A stretch of 45,648 nucleotides of DNA from a virus: the IMG/VR virus record IMGVR_UViG_3300028041_000001, positions 1 to 45,648 of that record, one strand, 5' to 3'. The notes below the pieces were generated by a model, which did not search any database, had not been told where the DNA came from, and saw nothing but the letters and a program-made list of their open reading frames with translations. The position numbers and the translations under genes were made by a program. This document shows positions 1-8,200 of this stretch, one piece after another (positions within the stretch are counted from its first letter, which is position 1; every line of letters starts with the position of its first letter).

Positions 1-27
1 CAAGGCCATCGCCTCGACCAGCGCCCG
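1..27. repeat. Terminal direct repeat, left copy (identical to 45620-45646)
   Basis: The first 27 bases are identical to 45620-45646. Joining the copies keeps the giant gene open, giving a unit length of 45,619 bp. This fits a circular or circularly permuted genome opened inside a gene; it is too short to be a packaging terminal repeat. Confidence 0.85.
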
Positions 28-1263
28 CGCCCCCCGCTGGGCATCGTTGGCGGCGCGAACCCCGCGGATCGCGGCCCCCGGCGCCTCGATGCCCCCCCGC
101 ATCCCGGCGCCCATCCCGGCGCCGGCGACGGCTCCCGCCGTCATCTGATCCAGGGCAACGGCGGGATCGAAAGCGACATCGGTGCCGAGCGTCCCGCCGG
201 CATATTCCAGCCCGCCTTGCACGAACTCGGTGCCGCCCTCGCCGGCCGTCGCCTTGCCGATTCGGGTGACGGCTCCGCCGGCGCCGGGGGCGAGGATGCG
301 CTCAGCGCCGAGCCGTTCCAGCGCCGTCGCGGCGACAGCGAACGGCAGCGCCTTCATCGCGTCGCCGAGCGAAGCGTCGCCGGTGGCGTTGTTGTCGGCG
401 CGATCCTGGGCGATGTTCCCGGTTTGCGACAGCGCGAACACCGGGGAAGCGCCAAGAACGACGCCCATTGCCGGCAGTGATTGAACGCCCTGCTCGTAAA
501 TGTAGCGGCCGAGCGCGCCCATCGACGGGCTTGCTTTCAAATCCTCCCAGGTCGTTTCCCCCTGGATCGGCGTACCGGACAGATAGGCGTCGTTCGCCGC
601 CGCCTGGCGCAAGTCCATCTGCTCGATAGTGCCGGCGCCGACGCGGGCCGCATAATCTTCCTCGCTCTCCCACGGCAGCTTGAACTGAAGCCCTGAAAGG
701 ATCGAGTTGCTGCGATGGATGCCGGCCTGCAGGTCGGTGGCGCCGCGGGTGAGAAGGTCGGTAAAGCGATCGAGCGGGCCGTCGCTGTGCGCGATGTCGG
801 CCGCTTCCATTTCAGTGAAGGCGTCGACCGGCTGCGGAGCCGCGGCGCGCGTCGTGTAGCCAGCCTCATCGCTGACGCGATAGCCGGCGTCGCGCTGGGC
901 AACGAAGTCCTCGACCGTCTTGCGGAACGGGATCGGCTTGCCGTCCGGGCCGGAAACCCAGGCGTCGACGTCGCCGAGGCCGTGCTTCGCCATGAAGGCA
1001 ATCAGGTCGTCCGGTGTCGAGCGGGGATCCTTGGCGAGCGCCGTATAGGCTTCGAGCAGCTTGGGATCGTAGCCCTGGAACGGCGTCGCCTCGTCGCTGA
1101 AGACGGCAATATTGCCGCCGGAAAAGCGGTCGTTCGGGGCAACCGCCTCCGGCCGCCGGATCGCCGGCGCTGGCGCTCCCGGGACGAGGTCGGCGAAAGG
1201 ATCGTCGTCGGCGCCGGGTGCGCCCGCCTGGCGCGGGATGAGGTCGGCGAAAGGGTCGGCCAT
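1..1263 (-). CDS. Giant polyvalent virion/ejection protein, N-terminal part (continues at the right edge)
   Basis: Codons 1-421 of a protein of about 2,127 residues that leaves the window at base 1 and continues in phase at 45619-40499 if the sequence is closed through its terminal repeat. The ATG at 1263 lies 1 base after the stop of the M15 gene. The N-terminus carries DPFADL at residues 3-8 and again near 21-26, in a Pro/Ala-rich stretch. Residues about 270-400 are Ala/Gly-rich and hydrophobic (e.g. LPAMGVVLGASPVFAL), resembling membrane-active parts of phage ejection proteins. As last gene of the virion block, an internal-virion/ejection role is inferred from position. Confidence 0.8.
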   Translation of the reverse strand, partial: MADPFADLIPRQAGAPGADDDPFADLVPGAPAPAIRRPEAVAPNDRFSGGNIAVFSDEATPFQGYDPKLLEAYTALAKDPRSTPDDLIAFMAKHGLGDVDAWVSGPDGKPIPFRKTVEDFVAQRDAGYRVSDEAGYTTRAAAPQPVDAFTEMEAADIAHSDGPLDRFTDLLTRGATDLQAGIHRSNSILSGLQFKLPWESEEDYAARVGAGTIEQMDLRQAAANDAYLSGTPIQGETTWEDLKASPSMGALGRYIYEQGVQSLPAMGVVLGASPVFALSQTGNIAQDRADNNATGDASLGDAMKALPFAVAATALERLGAERILAPGAGGAVTRIGKATAGEGGTEFVQGGLEYAGGTLGTDVAFDPAVALDQMTAGAVAGAGMGAGMRGGIEAPGAAIRGVRAANDAQRGARALVEAMAL

Positions 1264-1264
1264 G

Positions 1265-2686
1265 CTAAAGGTTCTGCCCCGTCATCTGCTTGAAGCGCTG
1301 CCGAACCTTGACCGGGTCGGCGCCCTTGCCGATGGCCGCGAGCGCCTGCTGACGGAGCTGGCCCGCGTCCTGTTTCGCGGGAGTCGCCGCCTGCTGAGGC
1401 GCTGGCTTGCCCTTGCCGGCGCGCGCGTCGTTCTGCTGCTGCGTGTCGCGCGCCCACTGGATCGCGTCGGCGACCGCCTGCGGCATGTTGCCCGACTTCT
1501 GGAAATTGTCGATCGCCCGCGTACGGATGATCCGCCGGGCGCGGCTGTCGACATGCTGCCAAGGCCCGTCCTTGATCTGAGCGTCGACCTCCGTGGTGAG
1601 CGCCTTCATCTGAGGCTGGCTGAGAATTTTCGGCTGAGCGGCCTTCCCGCCCTTCGGCCCACCGGCGAAGGCGAAATGTGAGTGCGTTCCCCGATCGAGG
1701 CTTTCGATGATCGAATAGCCGGCGGCGCGATACGCCTGTTCGATTTGGGCATGGCTGACGCCGGGCTTGCGGGCGATGTCGATTGCGCGCCCGCCTCGCG
1801 TCGTCAGGTGATGACTATTGGCAACGCCGCCGACGCGCCGGTTATGCTCCGGCGTCCTCGCCGTGCTTGTCACCGTTCCGAACTGGCCGCCGATTGCGGC
1901 GGCCGCGCCGGCGTCGAACGAGCCGTCCGCCCGGATGTCCTGCCCGCGGCGTGTGTCCCCTGAACGGATGTCCTGGCCCCGGCGGGTGTCGCGCGATCGG
2001 GTGTCGGTGCTGTAGATCGAGGCATCATAGTCGCGGTCGGTGTTGTACCGGCGGTCGCCGCTGCGGATGCCCTCGACGTCTATTGCCCGGTCATAGGCGG
2101 CGCCGAACTCCTGCCGGCGGATGTCGTCGGCGCGCTCCGGCGTGATGGCGAAATGCTCGCTCGGGCTTCGGCCCTGGGCGACGAGGCCGCGGCGGGCGAA
2201 CTCGTCATCACCGAACATGGCAGCGAGGCCGCCGACGATCCCGTTGGGGTCGATCTTGTCGCCCTTCATCTGGCCCATTGCCGCGAACAGCGCCGGCAGC
2301 CCGGCCTTGAACCGCTCGCTGTCGAAGCCGCCGGGATAATAGGGTTGGCCGGTGTCGACGTCCGCCAGCGGCGCAAGCGGATCGACCTCGCCGCCGGGCG
2401 CTTCGGCTGGCGCCGCCTGCGGCTGGGCGAACAGGCTGGCGATCAGCTCGGGAAGGCTGCGCGACGCATTGTTCTGGATGCCGACGCCTTCGGCCTGGTT
2501 GCCGTAAAGGAGGGCGTGAGCGCGGGCCTGCCCGGCCTGGGCCTCTCGCAGCGCAACCGTCGCCTGATGCTCCTCGAGCTTGCGGCGCATTTCGGGATCG
2601 CCGAACAGCGCGCGGCCGAGTGTCTGCCCGAGGGCTTCGCCAAGCCCCTCGTTCTGATAGTAGAAGGGATTGGCGGCGCGAGCCAT
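1265..2686 (-). CDS. Internal virion protein with M15-type peptidoglycan peptidase domain
   Basis: A 473-residue protein starting at the ATG at 2686, which shares a TAATG overlap with the stop of the gene before it. Residues about 289-305 read SHHLTTRGGRAIDI and about 333-338 read HSHFAF, the SxHxxGxAxD and second-His pattern of zinc M15-type (D-Ala-D-Ala carboxypeptidase-like) cell-wall peptidases. Residues about 205-253 are Arg/Asp-rich with repeated SGDTRRGQDIR-type units. T7-like phages carry a wall hydrolase among their internal core proteins to open peptidoglycan during DNA injection; the same role is inferred here. The C-terminal 120 residues are Gln/Ala-rich and helical. Domain call good, exact family uncertain. 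Confidence 0.72.
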   Translation of the reverse strand: MARAANPFYYQNEGLGEALGQTLGRALFGDPEMRRKLEEHQATVALREAQAGQARAHALLYGNQAEGVGIQNNASRSLPELIASLFAQPQAAPAEAPGGEVDPLAPLADVDTGQPYYPGGFDSERFKAGLPALFAAMGQMKGDKIDPNGIVGGLAAMFGDDEFARRGLVAQGRSPSEHFAITPERADDIRRQEFGAAYDRAIDVEGIRSGDRRYNTDRDYDASIYSTDTRSRDTRRGQDIRSGDTRRGQDIRADGSFDAGAAAAIGGQFGTVTSTARTPEHNRRVGGVANSHHLTTRGGRAIDIARKPGVSHAQIEQAYRAAGYSIIESLDRGTHSHFAFAGGPKGGKAAQPKILSQPQMKALTTEVDAQIKDGPWQHVDSRARRIIRTRAIDNFQKSGNMPQAVADAIQWARDTQQQNDARAGKGKPAPQQAATPAKQDAGQLRQQALAAIGKGADPVKVRQRFKQMTGQNL

Positions 2687-3357
2687 TACAGCCCCACCGC
2701 GCCGCGGGCGGGATAGAGGCCGAAATCGACGCCCTTCCAAGCCTGAGTCGCGCCGGCAGGCGCTCCGCCGCCGCCCATCAGCGCCATCTGGCCGATCGAC
2801 TGCGCGAGGCCGCCGAGCGTCCGCAGCGTCCGGCCTTTCTGCTTGGCCGCGTCCAGCTCCGACTGCAGGACGCCGAGCGAGCCGCGCTTGAACCCGCCGA
2901 GCTGGCCGATGATCTGGCCGTTGCGGCCAATTCGGATGTCGTTTTGCTGAAGCTGGTCGGTGAGGCCGCCCAGCGTCGCCAGCGCCCGGGCAAGCCCGGC
3001 CGTGCGCGAGTTGGCCGCGGCTCCGGCGTTCTCGGCAGCAGCGGCAACGACTGCCGGCGCCGACGACGAGCCGGGGAGATAGCCTTCGGCCCCCGGGTCA
3101 GCCGACTTGGTAGCGGCGATCAGCGCGGCGTTGCGGGCGTCAGCCGCCGCCGCCTGTTCGGCCGGGTCGAAGACCTTGCGCGTCGATGCAAGGCTGTCCT
3201 CGAAGCGGCCATGCTGCTCGTCCTCGAAGCCCCTTTGGCGCGCCCGCTCGGCGTTGAAGGTGCGGATCGACGCTTTCTCGGCCTTCTTCTCGCCGAAATA
3301 TTTCATGCCGGCGCCGGCGGCCATGATCGCGGCGGCTACGAGAGGGGGAAAACACAT
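2686..3357 (-). CDS. Internal virion protein (T7 gp14-like), copy 2
   Basis: A 223-residue protein beginning MCFPPLVAAAIMAAG, then a charged helical region (KKAEKASIRTFNAERARQR) and a long Ala/Gly/Gln-rich helix. T7 gp14 also begins with MC followed by a hydrophobic Ala-rich segment and a Gln/Arg-rich helix, and forms the outer-membrane pore of the ejection apparatus. The next-upstream gene has the same layout, so the two may be diverged duplicates or two pore subunits. It sits between the other gp14-like gene and the M15 gene with only 4 bases or a TAATG overlap between stop and start. Role inferred from layout and position. Confidence 0.6.
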   Translation of the reverse strand: MCFPPLVAAAIMAAGAGMKYFGEKKAEKASIRTFNAERARQRGFEDEQHGRFEDSLASTRKVFDPAEQAAAADARNAALIAATKSADPGAEGYLPGSSSAPAVVAAAAENAGAAANSRTAGLARALATLGGLTDQLQQNDIRIGRNGQIIGQLGGFKRGSLGVLQSELDAAKQKGRTLRTLGGLAQSIGQMALMGGGGAPAGATQAWKGVDFGLYPARGAVGL

Positions 3358-3361
3358 CGGC

Positions 3362-3991
3362 CTATCTCCCTACGACACGCATGGAGCCGCCGCCGGGCGA
3401 GAACAGCCCGGCCCCGCCACCGCCGCCAGCGAAGCCGGAATAGCCGTTGCCGGCCCGAGAGCCGATGCGCGCCACGCTGTCGGCGAAGTTGAGGAACAGA
3501 TTGCCGAGCGGCGAAAAGCCGGCCGGTTGGTTGAGGCTCTGGATCGCCCGCATGGCCGCGTTGCTCGCGGCTGTGTCGTTGCCGGTCGCGTTCAGCTCGG
3601 CGACGACATTGCCGCGGCTGGCCTCGACCTGGTTGCGGAGCTGGTTTGCAAGGTTCAGCCCCTCATTGGCGACGCCGATGCGCTGCCGGTTGCCCTCCTC
3701 GACCAGCTCGGCGTTCTTGTCGATCGCCGCCGAGCTGTCGAGATTGCCGGTGCGGGCGAGCGCGTAGATGAGTTGCTTGCGCTGCTGATCCTGCTGCTGA
3801 TTGACTTGCGGCAGGGCATAGGCGGAATAATCGTCGGCCCTTTTCTTGAAAAAGGCGTCGTTGAAGCCGCCGAACACCTGGTCGATGCTCGACATTCCCG
3901 ACCGGATGCGGGACTGGCGCGCGACTTCATCGTTGCGCTGCTGCTTGGCAATTTTGGAGGCGCCGCCGTCGCCAAAGAAGCACATCAGCAT
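3362..3991 (-). CDS. Internal virion protein (T7 gp14-like), copy 1
   Basis: A 209-residue protein (ATG at 3991; an alternative at 3985 forms TGATG with the previous stop and gives the start MCFFGDGG). The body is helical and rich in Gln, Asn and Arg, typical of ejection-apparatus core proteins; the tail is Gly-rich (GFAGGGGGAGLF). The start MCFF parallels MCFPP of the next gene. Order (nozzle, GNAT-like protein, this protein, a second one, wall peptidase, giant protein) matches T7-like ejectosome gene order. Function inferred from context. Confidence 0.6.
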   Translation of the reverse strand: MLMCFFGDGGASKIAKQQRNDEVARQSRIRSGMSSIDQVFGGFNDAFFKKRADDYSAYALPQVNQQQDQQRKQLIYALARTGNLDSSAAIDKNAELVEEGNRQRIGVANEGLNLANQLRNQVEASRGNVVAELNATGNDTAASNAAMRAIQSLNQPAGFSPLGNLFLNFADSVARIGSRAGNGYSGFAGGGGGAGLFSPGGGSMRVVGR

Positions 3992-4452
3992 TTCTCCCAG
4001 GCGTAAACGTGAAAGTCCTGGCCTTCGCGGCCGTAGCCTCTCAGCGTCGCTTCACGCTTTGCACCGATCATTTCGAGCCACCTTTGCGCTTCATGGTGTC
4101 CCTCCATCGACCGGGCCTCGAGCCGGTGCGCTCCCGCCTTGAACAGCATCGGCACGATACTTCGGGTGATGAGCTTTGTCATCGAAATTCCGATACGTCG
4201 GAAGTCGTCAGTCGCAAAAAGCCACATCGAATAGACGTTCGGCCACATTTCATAGCAGCCGAAGGCGGCGATCGGCCGCTCGAGGCCGGACACCCAGCCG
4301 ACTAGCCTGCCCAGCTCCACGGCTTCGCCGGCGAGCGCCGCGGTATCGTCATCCCAGCGCGTCGCAAAGATTTCGCGGCGATCCGATTCCCGCATCTGCT
4401 CCGCCACCGGAAGCACAAGGTCGGGTCGGTTGGCGATCCTTTCCAGCCACAT
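3985..4452 (-). CDS. GNAT-fold phage protein (T7 gp13-like position)
   Basis: A 155-residue protein whose ATG at 4452 overlaps the stop of the nozzle gene (ATGA). Central residues (VSGLERPIAAFGCYEMWP ... MWLFATDDFRR-IGISMTKLI ... HRLEARSMEGHHEAQRWLEMIGAKREA) follow the GNAT acetyltransferase pattern: a beta strand, an acetyl-CoA-binding helix region, then the family's C-terminal strand. T7 gp13, an internal virion protein, belongs to a GNAT-related family and has the same place in gene order. Whether acetyltransferase activity remains is unknown; the usual Q/RxxGxG/A loop is degenerate here. Confidence 0.65.
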   Translation of the reverse strand: MWLERIANRPDLVLPVAEQMRESDRREIFATRWDDDTAALAGEAVELGRLVGWVSGLERPIAAFGCYEMWPNVYSMWLFATDDFRRIGISMTKLITRSIVPMLFKAGAHRLEARSMEGHHEAQRWLEMIGAKREATLRGYGREGQDFHVYAWEKC

Positions 4453-5864
4453 CAGCTCGCCTCGCCCGGGTGATAGTGGACGACGATCTTGGACAGCCGG
4501 GCCGGGCCGGGCGCCTCGCTGACCAGGCGCAGCTTGATTAGCGGGCCTCTGCCGACAAGGCCGATGGAGTCGAGGTTGAGCGTCGTGCTGCCGACGATCG
4601 CAACCTTGCTTTCGGCGTCGGGATAGTTGGGATCGGTGTTGACATAGACCGACCATTCGCCCTCGCAAACGATGTCGATGGCCGAGTAATTCTTGAACGT
4701 CGCGATCTGGCGGCCGTCGATGTAGGGAAGGTCGACTTCGACGCGGCTGCTGTCATAGGTGCGCCCGTCTTGGCCGCCGAGCAGGTAGATGGTGTTGCCG
4801 CCGCGCAGCCATACCCGGCCGTCGATCACGCAGGCGTCGGTGATTTCGACGTTCAGCTCGTACGTCGACCATGCCGACGTTTTCGACGAAGCGAAATAGG
4901 AGAAGACAAAGGCCCGGGTGCCGAGGAACAGGATGTAGCGCCCGCTGATCGGCTCGAGGACGGCCACCGCCGCCTGGCGCTGCGCTTCGGTGAGCGTCGC
5001 CATATATTCGAGCAGATAGTCGTCGATCGGAGTGCCGACGTCGTTGACGCCCGATTGGTTGGAGCTGTCGCGCGCGCGAAGGCTGCGGATGCCGCTGTCG
5101 GCGAGAAAGAATACGTCCGCATCGCCGAAGCTCTCGACCGACTTGGGGGCGAACGTCCCGATGTTCGGGAGAACCTGCTTTTGGACGTTCTCGAGCGGAT
5201 CGGGGTCGAGATACCAAATTTGGATGTTGCGCCGGGCGAACACGGCCATGAGGTTCTGATAGCGGCCCAGCGCCGTCAGTGCCTCAGAGCCGGCCGATTG
5301 ATTGGACATGTTCTTGAAGCCGAAGCCCACCGCCGGCGCCTGGAACTGAGCAGGTTCGGCAATGCCGCTGAAAGCGAGGATCGAGCTGTAGGCGGCGTAA
5401 ACCTTTTCCTTGTGTGTCAGCAGCGAATTGATCCGCGCTCCTGCGATCACCGAGCCGCTGGCAGGGTCGCCGTCCGTCACCCTCGCGCCGTTGTAGAAAT
5501 AGAGCCGGTCGCCGTTGGCATAATCGGCCAACACCCACGGCTTGCCGTCGAAAAACTCGACCATCGGAACGCCGGTCATGGCATGGCCGTCCGGGTGCGC
5601 GAGCTGCTGATAGGCAACGCCGCCCGGCACTGCCGGAGTCGGCACCGAGCCAAACGTGAACAGCTCGGTGTCCGCCCCGGCCAGCCCGAAGGTCATGCCC
5701 GGCGGCAGCGAATAGATTGGCACCAGTGCAAGCCGCTTCTCAATCTCGCCGCCGCGGGTGATGTGCGCGTTGGCGAGTTGCTGCAGCGATCCTTGCGGCG
5801 AGGCGGCCGGGAGCTTCCGCCGATCGAGGCCGGCGCGAAAGTCCTCAATGATGACGTAGGGCAT
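4452..5864 (-). CDS. Tail hub/nozzle protein (P22 gp10-like)
   Basis: A 470-residue beta-rich protein, nearly the same length as P22 gp10 (472), the DNA-stabilisation/tail nozzle protein. Features include a stretch around residues 180-230 with the pattern ALGRYQNLMAVFARRNIQIW and a later DADVFFLADSGIRSLRARD segment, which look like blades of a beta-propeller. The ATG at 5864 overlaps the stop of the adaptor gene as TAATG. The expected role is a ring below the portal and adaptor that plugs the packaged head and joins it to the tail tip. Family call rests on length, blade-like repeats and gene order. Confidence 0.7.
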   Translation of the reverse strand: MPYVIIEDFRAGLDRRKLPAASPQGSLQQLANAHITRGGEIEKRLALVPIYSLPPGMTFGLAGADTELFTFGSVPTPAVPGGVAYQQLAHPDGHAMTGVPMVEFFDGKPWVLADYANGDRLYFYNGARVTDGDPASGSVIAGARINSLLTHKEKVYAAYSSILAFSGIAEPAQFQAPAVGFGFKNMSNQSAGSEALTALGRYQNLMAVFARRNIQIWYLDPDPLENVQKQVLPNIGTFAPKSVESFGDADVFFLADSGIRSLRARDSSNQSGVNDVGTPIDDYLLEYMATLTEAQRQAAVAVLEPISGRYILFLGTRAFVFSYFASSKTSAWSTYELNVEITDACVIDGRVWLRGGNTIYLLGGQDGRTYDSSRVEVDLPYIDGRQIATFKNYSAIDIVCEGEWSVYVNTDPNYPDAESKVAIVGSTTLNLDSIGLVGRGPLIKLRLVSEAPGPARLSKIVVHYHPGEAS

Positions 5865-6580
5865 TAGCCTTGCGGCTGGACGCTGACGATCGCAGCGCCG
5901 CGCGGATAGCCGCGCCCGTCGCCCTCGCCACCGCCGCCCAGCACGAAGCCCTTCCGCCGCGTCTTGACAACCCGACCCTGCAGCGTCTCGAGGCGGTTCT
6001 TGGCCTGGCTGAGCTTGAGCTGCGCTTCGGGATTCTTCACCCCGCCCATCAGCTCGCCGGCCGCGTAGAGGACAATGAGCTGATCGTCCAAGTCGGCACG
6101 ATCCCCCTGGCTGACCAGCGGGCGCAGCTTGCGGATGCCACTGAAGCGGAGGATCCCGCCGTCGCTCAGTGGCACCGGCCAAACCTCGATCTGCAACTGC
6201 CCGTCTGTGTCGACCGCATCCCAGCGCTGCACCGGGTCTTGCCGGGCGTCGAGGTCGCTGTCGATCGCGCTGTAATGGTCAAGCGTGATGCCCCGCTCAA
6301 CCGGCTGCCAAAAGTTGCCCACCTTGACGTCGACCGCCTGAACGCGCTCGAGGTTGAGGTCGGCCGGGATGTCGTAATATCGCTGCCCGGCCGACAATTC
6401 CTTGTCGCGGCGAACCTTCAGGAACGGCCAGTCGAATTGGTCATACAGCCGTTCCTGAGTGTCCTTCAGCGTTTGCTCGAATAGCGGCACCATGCTCTGA
6501 GACAGGGCCGGGTTGGGGTCGTAGCGCGCGGCAATGCGGAGCTGATTGACTAGCTCTCCAAGGGTCTTGCCGCGCGCCAT
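5864..6580 (-). CDS. Head-tail adaptor protein (SU10/P22 gp4-type)
   Basis: A 238-residue protein. The N-terminal third is helical and contains RLYDQFDWPFLKVRRDKEL, a motif I associate with podovirus adaptor proteins that dock under the portal; a beta-rich middle and a helical C-terminal region (ELMGGVKNPEAQLKLSQAKN) follow. Position between capsid and nozzle genes supports the call. The start at 6580 is preceded by the stop of the 157-residue gene 4 bases upstream. The C-terminus (VVKTRRKGFVLGGGG onward) is basic, Gly-rich and probably disordered. Confidence 0.75.
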   Translation of the reverse strand: MARGKTLGELVNQLRIAARYDPNPALSQSMVPLFEQTLKDTQERLYDQFDWPFLKVRRDKELSAGQRYYDIPADLNLERVQAVDVKVGNFWQPVERGITLDHYSAIDSDLDARQDPVQRWDAVDTDGQLQIEVWPVPLSDGGILRFSGIRKLRPLVSQGDRADLDDQLIVLYAAGELMGGVKNPEAQLKLSQAKNRLETLQGRVVKTRRKGFVLGGGGEGDGRGYPRGAAIVSVQPQG

Positions 6581-6583
6581 GAC

Positions 6584-7057
6584 TTATTCGCCCGAATCCG
6601 CGGCCTCGGCGGCCGTTTCGCCAAACACCATCGGGCCGGTGTCGCTGTCGCCGGCGGGCGCCGCCTCCGGCGGCGCTTCGGGAGCGGCAGCCTCCGCCGA
6701 TGCGGCGCGCTGGCGGCGAGCCGGCTTCGGCGGATCATATTCGGGCATGCCGATGTCGGCGAACGTCACCGGGAGCTGCTTCATCGCGCCCGGGAACAGC
6801 CGCGAGAGGATCGGCGCGTTCTCATCGCCCGGCTCGCTGGTGAAGGCTCCGGCGCCGCGGTCGTAGGCATTGGCGAGACGCTGCCATTCCTGCTCCTGCC
6901 GGCGGCGATCGTCGAAGCTGGTGGGGCGGATGTCCGTCACCGCGTCGTCGCCGTGAATGTGGCGCAGGATGAGAATTTCGGCCGGCGTGACGTCGATCTT
7001 CGGAACGGTGTGAAGAAGGCTCCCGCCGAGGCAGAGGATGATGTTGGCAAGCTGCAT
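6584..7057 (-). CDS. Hypothetical protein between capsid and adaptor
   Basis: A 157-residue protein of unknown function. The start at 7057 (MQLANIILCLGG) is chosen because AGGAG lies six bases upstream. The first 20 residues are hydrophobic; the middle has a charged helix (RRRQEQEWQRLANAYDRG); the last 50 residues are Ala/Pro/Glu-rich and likely disordered. Position suggests a capsid-completion or head-decoration role, but no motif supports this. It lies downstream of a strong hairpin after the capsid gene, so it may be expressed less than the capsid protein. Confidence 0.7.
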   Translation of the reverse strand: MQLANIILCLGGSLLHTVPKIDVTPAEILILRHIHGDDAVTDIRPTSFDDRRRQEQEWQRLANAYDRGAGAFTSEPGDENAPILSRLFPGAMKQLPVTFADIGMPEYDPPKPARRQRAASAEAAAPEAPPEAAPAGDSDTGPMVFGETAAEAADSGE

Positions 7058-7099
7058 ATTTCGCTCCTGAGTTTGCCCGGCTGCCAAGGCCGGAAGGAT

Positions 7100-7127
7100 G
7101 CTCCCCGGAGCCGAAGCCCCGGGGAGC
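7100..7127 (-). terminator. UUCG-capped hairpin after the major capsid gene
   Basis: On the minus strand, GCTCCCCGG at 7127-7119 pairs with CCGGGGAGC at 7108-7100. Inside, a G-U pair and two G-C pairs close a TTCG tetraloop, giving a 12-bp stem. No T-run follows, so it is better read as a partial terminator or an mRNA-stabilising 3' end than as a full stop. Confidence 0.7.
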
Positions 7128-7136
7128 GGCCGCTTG

Positions 7137-8180
7137 TTAGGCGACTTCGTAGACGCCGTGACAGTTGAGCTGGTCGGCGATCAGGCCGCCAGTCCAGGTA
7201 AGCCCGCGGTACAGGACGTACTTCTCGGGGGGCCGGGCCGGCGAGTGCTTCTTCATGTCCTCGCCGTCCATGACCATCGGGTACATGTGGCGCGGGTCGA
7301 TGAAGTAGCAGAACTTCTCCATGCCCAGGTCGTCGAGCGTCGGGTCGTACTGGAACCGGCCGACGCCGCGCATCGAAATGTCGGCCATTCCGATGTCGGT
7401 CTTGCCGTTGTTGGCGAAGCCCTCCTGGGTGTAGACACCCTTTTCGTGGACTTCCAGCTCGAGCGCGTCGAGGAACGCCGAGCCGGCCATCAGCAGGCTC
7501 GGGCGGCCGCCGAAGCGACGAAGCTGCCGGTTTTCCGAACGCAGGGTCTTGGTGAGCGTCTGATTGGCCGCCGAAGCGGTGATCTTGCTCGCCCCGACCA
7601 GCGCGCGGTTGCGCCACCAGGCGTTTGTCGCGCGGCTGATGCCGCCGGTGGTGCCGACTGCCGGGGTCAGCGAAATGATCGACTGGACGCCCGGGAACAC
7701 CTTCGCCGACTGCGAACCGTCGCGCCACAGGATTTCGTTGAACGACCGGGCCGAGCCTTCGGCCATGTCGTCCAGCTTGTCGTCGAGCAGCCCGGTGATG
7801 ACGGTCAGCTCGCGATCGGTGTGCGCGGTCGTTTCCTCGCCGTTGGTGTCGACGACGCTGATGCCGTCCTTTTTCAGCTCGGTGTGAGTGACCGAAATGC
7901 CGGCGTGAAGCTCTTTCCACGGATAGTCGGCCTGCTTCAGGTTAGCCGGGTTGACGTAGCTCACGGTGTCGTCGTGAGTGTAGCCCGCAAAGGACGTGCT
8001 ATACTCGCCCTTGACGTTGCGACGGATCGACTCCTTGCCGCCCGGGAAGGTCTTCTGCACTTTCCGCATAGCGGCGTACAGCGGACGCTCCTGAATGGTC
8101 TGAGCGATGGCCGGCCCCTTCAAGAAGAAGTCGAGCGCGGCATTGGCGATGTTGTCCAATTCCTGCTGAGTGAAAGGCAT
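7137..8180 (-). CDS. Major capsid protein
   Basis: A 347-residue protein directly downstream of the scaffold gene and followed by a strong hairpin. The N-terminal region (NAALDFFLKGPAIAQTIQ, then PLYAAMRKVQKTFPGGKES) and the later block NRALVGASKITASAANQTL ... LLMAGSAFLDALE are typical of HK97-fold capsid proteins of podoviruses with a separate scaffold. Length fits an HK97-fold subunit without an added domain. It should form the icosahedral shell around the portal encoded at 9264-11372. The specific family is not resolved. Confidence 0.85.
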   Translation of the reverse strand: MPFTQQELDNIANAALDFFLKGPAIAQTIQERPLYAAMRKVQKTFPGGKESIRRNVKGEYSTSFAGYTHDDTVSYVNPANLKQADYPWKELHAGISVTHTELKKDGISVVDTNGEETTAHTDRELTVITGLLDDKLDDMAEGSARSFNEILWRDGSQSAKVFPGVQSIISLTPAVGTTGGISRATNAWWRNRALVGASKITASAANQTLTKTLRSENRQLRRFGGRPSLLMAGSAFLDALELEVHEKGVYTQEGFANNGKTDIGMADISMRGVGRFQYDPTLDDLGMEKFCYFIDPRHMYPMVMDGEDMKKHSPARPPEKYVLYRGLTWTGGLIADQLNCHGVYEVA

Positions 8181-8200
8181 GGTCTGAACCCTTTTCGGCT

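Noticed and set aside
7081-7136. T7 10A/10B-like frameshift at the capsid gene end
   Set aside because: No slippery heptamer seen near the stop; the hairpin is explained as a 3' structure.
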